DNA of 64,000 nucleotides. Source: Liolophura sinensis. Taxonomy: Eukaryota; Mollusca; Polyplacophora; Chitonida; Chitonidae. The notes below the pieces were generated by a model, which saw only the letters and a list, made by a program, of their open reading frames with translations, ran no database searches and was not told where the DNA came from. The DNA is taken from contig NC_088303.1 in NCBI RefSeq assembly GCF_032854445.1, forward strand, positions 5,153,501-5,217,500, in the 5' to 3' direction. Below are positions 62,330-64,000 of this stretch, piece by piece; the first letter of the stretch is position 1; each line of letters starts with the position of its first letter. Made by a program: the position numbers and the translations under genes.

Positions 62330-63095
62330 GGGCGTAGCTCAACCACGTGACTGGGACAAAGTAACTGGGTTTTAGGTGACCCTAAGCACCTGGGAGCAAC
62401 TGGAAATGATCAACAGGGGACATACGACCGAGCATTAATTTTAGTCGATCTACGTCGGCTTGCAATCACCGACAACTGCTGACTGCTCGGAAATGAACAT
62501 GGTCTACTTTGCTGCGTCTCGAAGCATCCAGTTATACCCGTCGATGTAAGCTTGATTGTGTCTAGTTGGTCAGAGTTGCTGACGACAACAAGGTTTTGCC
62601 AAACTTTTCGACATAAGCGTTACGTGTAGGTCGACTTTGTCCAGTTGGACCCAGTTGCTTAGGGTCGCAAGTCGACCTACGTTTGGCTTTAGGCCACCAG
62701 CAACGAGGGCTCCATCCCAACCAAATACAAGGCGACCTCTTACCAGTCGCCTGTTGCTCTGCATGCACTTAAGGCAGAAACAACGCCAAATCCTTCCAAG
62801 GGAGAGCCCTGCACCTGCACTTTATATATCAGTCCAGGTGATTGTATTATTGCCAGTTTTAATTTATCTGGCAGTCTGTCAGATGATTTATACGGTGAAA
62901 GTTATTCACACGTCTGGATGAAATTTTGTTTGAAGGAAAACTTCGTTTTGTGCCAAGCGCCAATTAACCTGTTACATTTTAATAGTGATTTTCTTCACCA
63001 TTTTTTGACAGGACACAAATGGATATTTTCCTTTTACCTTGTAATAGTGTCAAGCAGAGAACTACCCATTCTGAACTAACCAAACACTTTAAATG
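62330..63095. other. Intergenic stretch without recognised gene
   Basis: Contains echoes of the 37-bp repeat near 62710-62770 and several GTTGCT/AGTTGG-rich segments. Small frames here have no recognisable features. Confidence 0.4.
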
Positions 63096-63099
63096 TAGT

Positions 63100-63297
63100 T
63101 GGGGCCTCCGTGGTTGAGGTGGTTAGCACGCCAGCGCGGCGCAATGATTTAAGAGCGTCTCACCAATGGGGTCGCCATGACTTCCATGTGCTGGCTTCCT
63201 CTCCAGCCGTACGTGGTTTCCTCCCACCATAATGCTGCATGACCGCCGTCGTATAGATGAAATATCCTTGAGTACGGCGTAAAACACCAGTCAAGTT
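63100..63297 (+). mobile_element. Family A SINE with internal deletion
   Basis: The head GGGGCCTCCGTGGTTGAGGT is followed by GGTTAGCACGCC and the GCTGGCTTCCTCTCCAGCCG segment. It then jumps to GGTTTCCTCCCACCATAATG and a GAGTACGGCGTAAAACACCA end, so about 60 bp of the usual body is lost. The tail is changed to GTCAAGTTAAAACTT. Confidence 0.85.
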
Positions 63298-63564
63298 AAA
63301 ACTTAATTTAGCTGTGATGGAGGTCTAAGCTGCCAGAGTGCCTTGCTTTAGTGTGAATATCAGACATTAACGCAGTTTTTGCCGAAACCCAGGTACTGAT
63401 TCAGCGACAACGAACCAAATCACGACTTCGTTACAAATAGGGTGGACACTAAAACCATTCTACATACATTGCCAATTTTACGACAAACGCAACAAAAACG
63501 AAGAAAAATGGGATAAAGATCCATGTGACATATTCTAGCTAAAATCCGCTTACATTTATACATA

Positions 63565-63570
63565 TTTATT
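63565..63570 (-). terminator. Candidate poly(A) signal for the right-edge gene
   Basis: AATAAA on the minus strand, about 60 nt past the stop at 63631. Confidence 0.4.
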
Positions 63571-63630
63571 TTTCGTAATCACTTTTGAATTAGGACTTAA
63601 ATTCAGACCCTGTCAGAAAATCTATTAAGT

Positions 63631-64000
63631 TTACCAGGATATTTTCTGCGGCTTTTTCTTAAATCTAACGTGGTGTTTCTTTTTCTGTTTCCTACGAGGC
63701 CGTGGGTCGTGAGGGTATTTCAAAATGGAATTCGCCGGACGGTGCGGAAATGATGATATTGTCACTGACTGGGTCTTCTTGGGGTGAAAGACGCGATTCC
63801 ATAAAGATTTTAGCAAGCCTGTGTCTTTTTTCGGCTCTGGTTCGCGATGTTCCGCCTGTCGGTAAACCGGAGAGCTCCGGAGATCCGCGTCCTCTGGACT
63901 CGGGAGACCGAACTTGACCCGTAGCATCCGGTTCATTGCTAAACCTTCCTCTCTCAACAGAACGATCTGGGCTGTCCAATCCGGCCACATCCGGCGGCGA
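63631..64000 (-). CDS. C-terminal exon of a putative protein phosphatase 1-binding protein (partial)
   Basis: A minus-strand frame is open to the window edge; the first ATG seen is at 63990 and the codons before it are also open, so the protein may start further right. The 119 visible residues are basic, especially the last 35. Three PP1-docking-type motifs are visible, numbered from that ATG: RVKF at 24-27, SILK at 88-91 and HHVRF at 106-110, nine residues before the stop. SILK followed at short distance by RVxF is a known arrangement in PP1 regulators. The DNA is GC- and CpG-richer than its surroundings, and an AATAAA lies about 60 nt past the stop. I do not recognise a specific orthologue. 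Short motifs can arise by chance, so the role is an inference. Confidence 0.5.
   Translation of the reverse strand, partial: RRRMWPDWTAQIVLLREEGLAMNRMLRVKFGLPSPEDADLRSSPVYRQAEHREPEPKKDTGLLKSLWNRVFHPKKTQSVTISSFPHRPANSILKYPHDPRPRRKQKKKHHVRFKKKPQKISW

Noticed and set aside
63692-63988. Alternative 98-codon minus-strand frame overlapping the right-edge gene
   Set aside because: Low-complexity Arg/Gly/Ser/Pro composition typical of a shadow frame. The other frame has the PP1-type motifs, a stop followed by AATAAA, and is open to the edge.

Overview
The window is animal nuclear DNA: AT-rich, with long introns split by GT-AG sites, many minisatellites and many tRNA-derived SINEs. The SINE families, the frequent TACATGTA-type words and the quality of the protein matches point to a mollusc or another lophotrochozoan such as a brachiopod. 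I cannot narrow it further by reading alone. No bacterial-style operons, CRISPR arrays or viral genes were seen.

Four conserved genes could be rebuilt exon by exon, and all reading phases agree across every junction. (1) A TENT4-type (PAPD5/PAPD7, Trf4-like) non-canonical poly(A) polymerase is on the minus strand (24417 down to 306, continuing off the left edge). It has a 12 kb first intron. (2) CCNDBP1 (cyclin-D1-binding protein 1, GCIP) is on the minus strand, complete in ten coding exons (41660-29305, 336 aa). (3) PDCD5 is on the plus strand, complete in five exons (41917-46106, 124 aa). It diverges from CCNDBP1 across only 256 bp, so the two probably share a promoter. (4) ACSF3 (mitochondrial malonyl-CoA/acyl-CoA synthetase) is on the minus strand, complete in seven coding exons (59001-50284, 627 aa). 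At the right edge, a minus-strand reading frame open to the window end encodes a basic C-terminus with SILK and RVxF-type motifs, which suggests a protein phosphatase 1 partner.

Layout: 1-24.4 kb TENT4 with repeat-rich introns; 24.4-29.3 kb intergenic with SINE debris; 29.3-41.7 kb CCNDBP1, whose introns hold 39-bp and 21-bp minisatellites and a decayed Crypton tyrosine recombinase; 41.9-46.1 kb PDCD5; 46.1-50.3 kb intergenic between two converging 3' ends; 50.3-59.0 kb ACSF3, whose second coding intron holds a roughly 3.2 kb array of about 52 copies of a 62-bp unit; 59.0-63.6 kb intergenic with a 61-bp fold-back, a 160-bp duplication and a 37-bp trimeric array; 63.6-64.0 kb the partial PP1-motif gene.

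The four genes belong to unrelated processes (RNA tailing, cell-cycle/HLH regulation, apoptosis-linked chaperone partner, mitochondrial fatty acid synthesis). The most distinctive material is in the repeats. The 62-bp array appears to be an expansion of the inner part of one terminal inverted repeat of a DNA transposon-like element. Several SINEs have perfect 10-13 bp target duplications. There is also a perfect 43-bp-arm hairpin in TENT4 intron 1.
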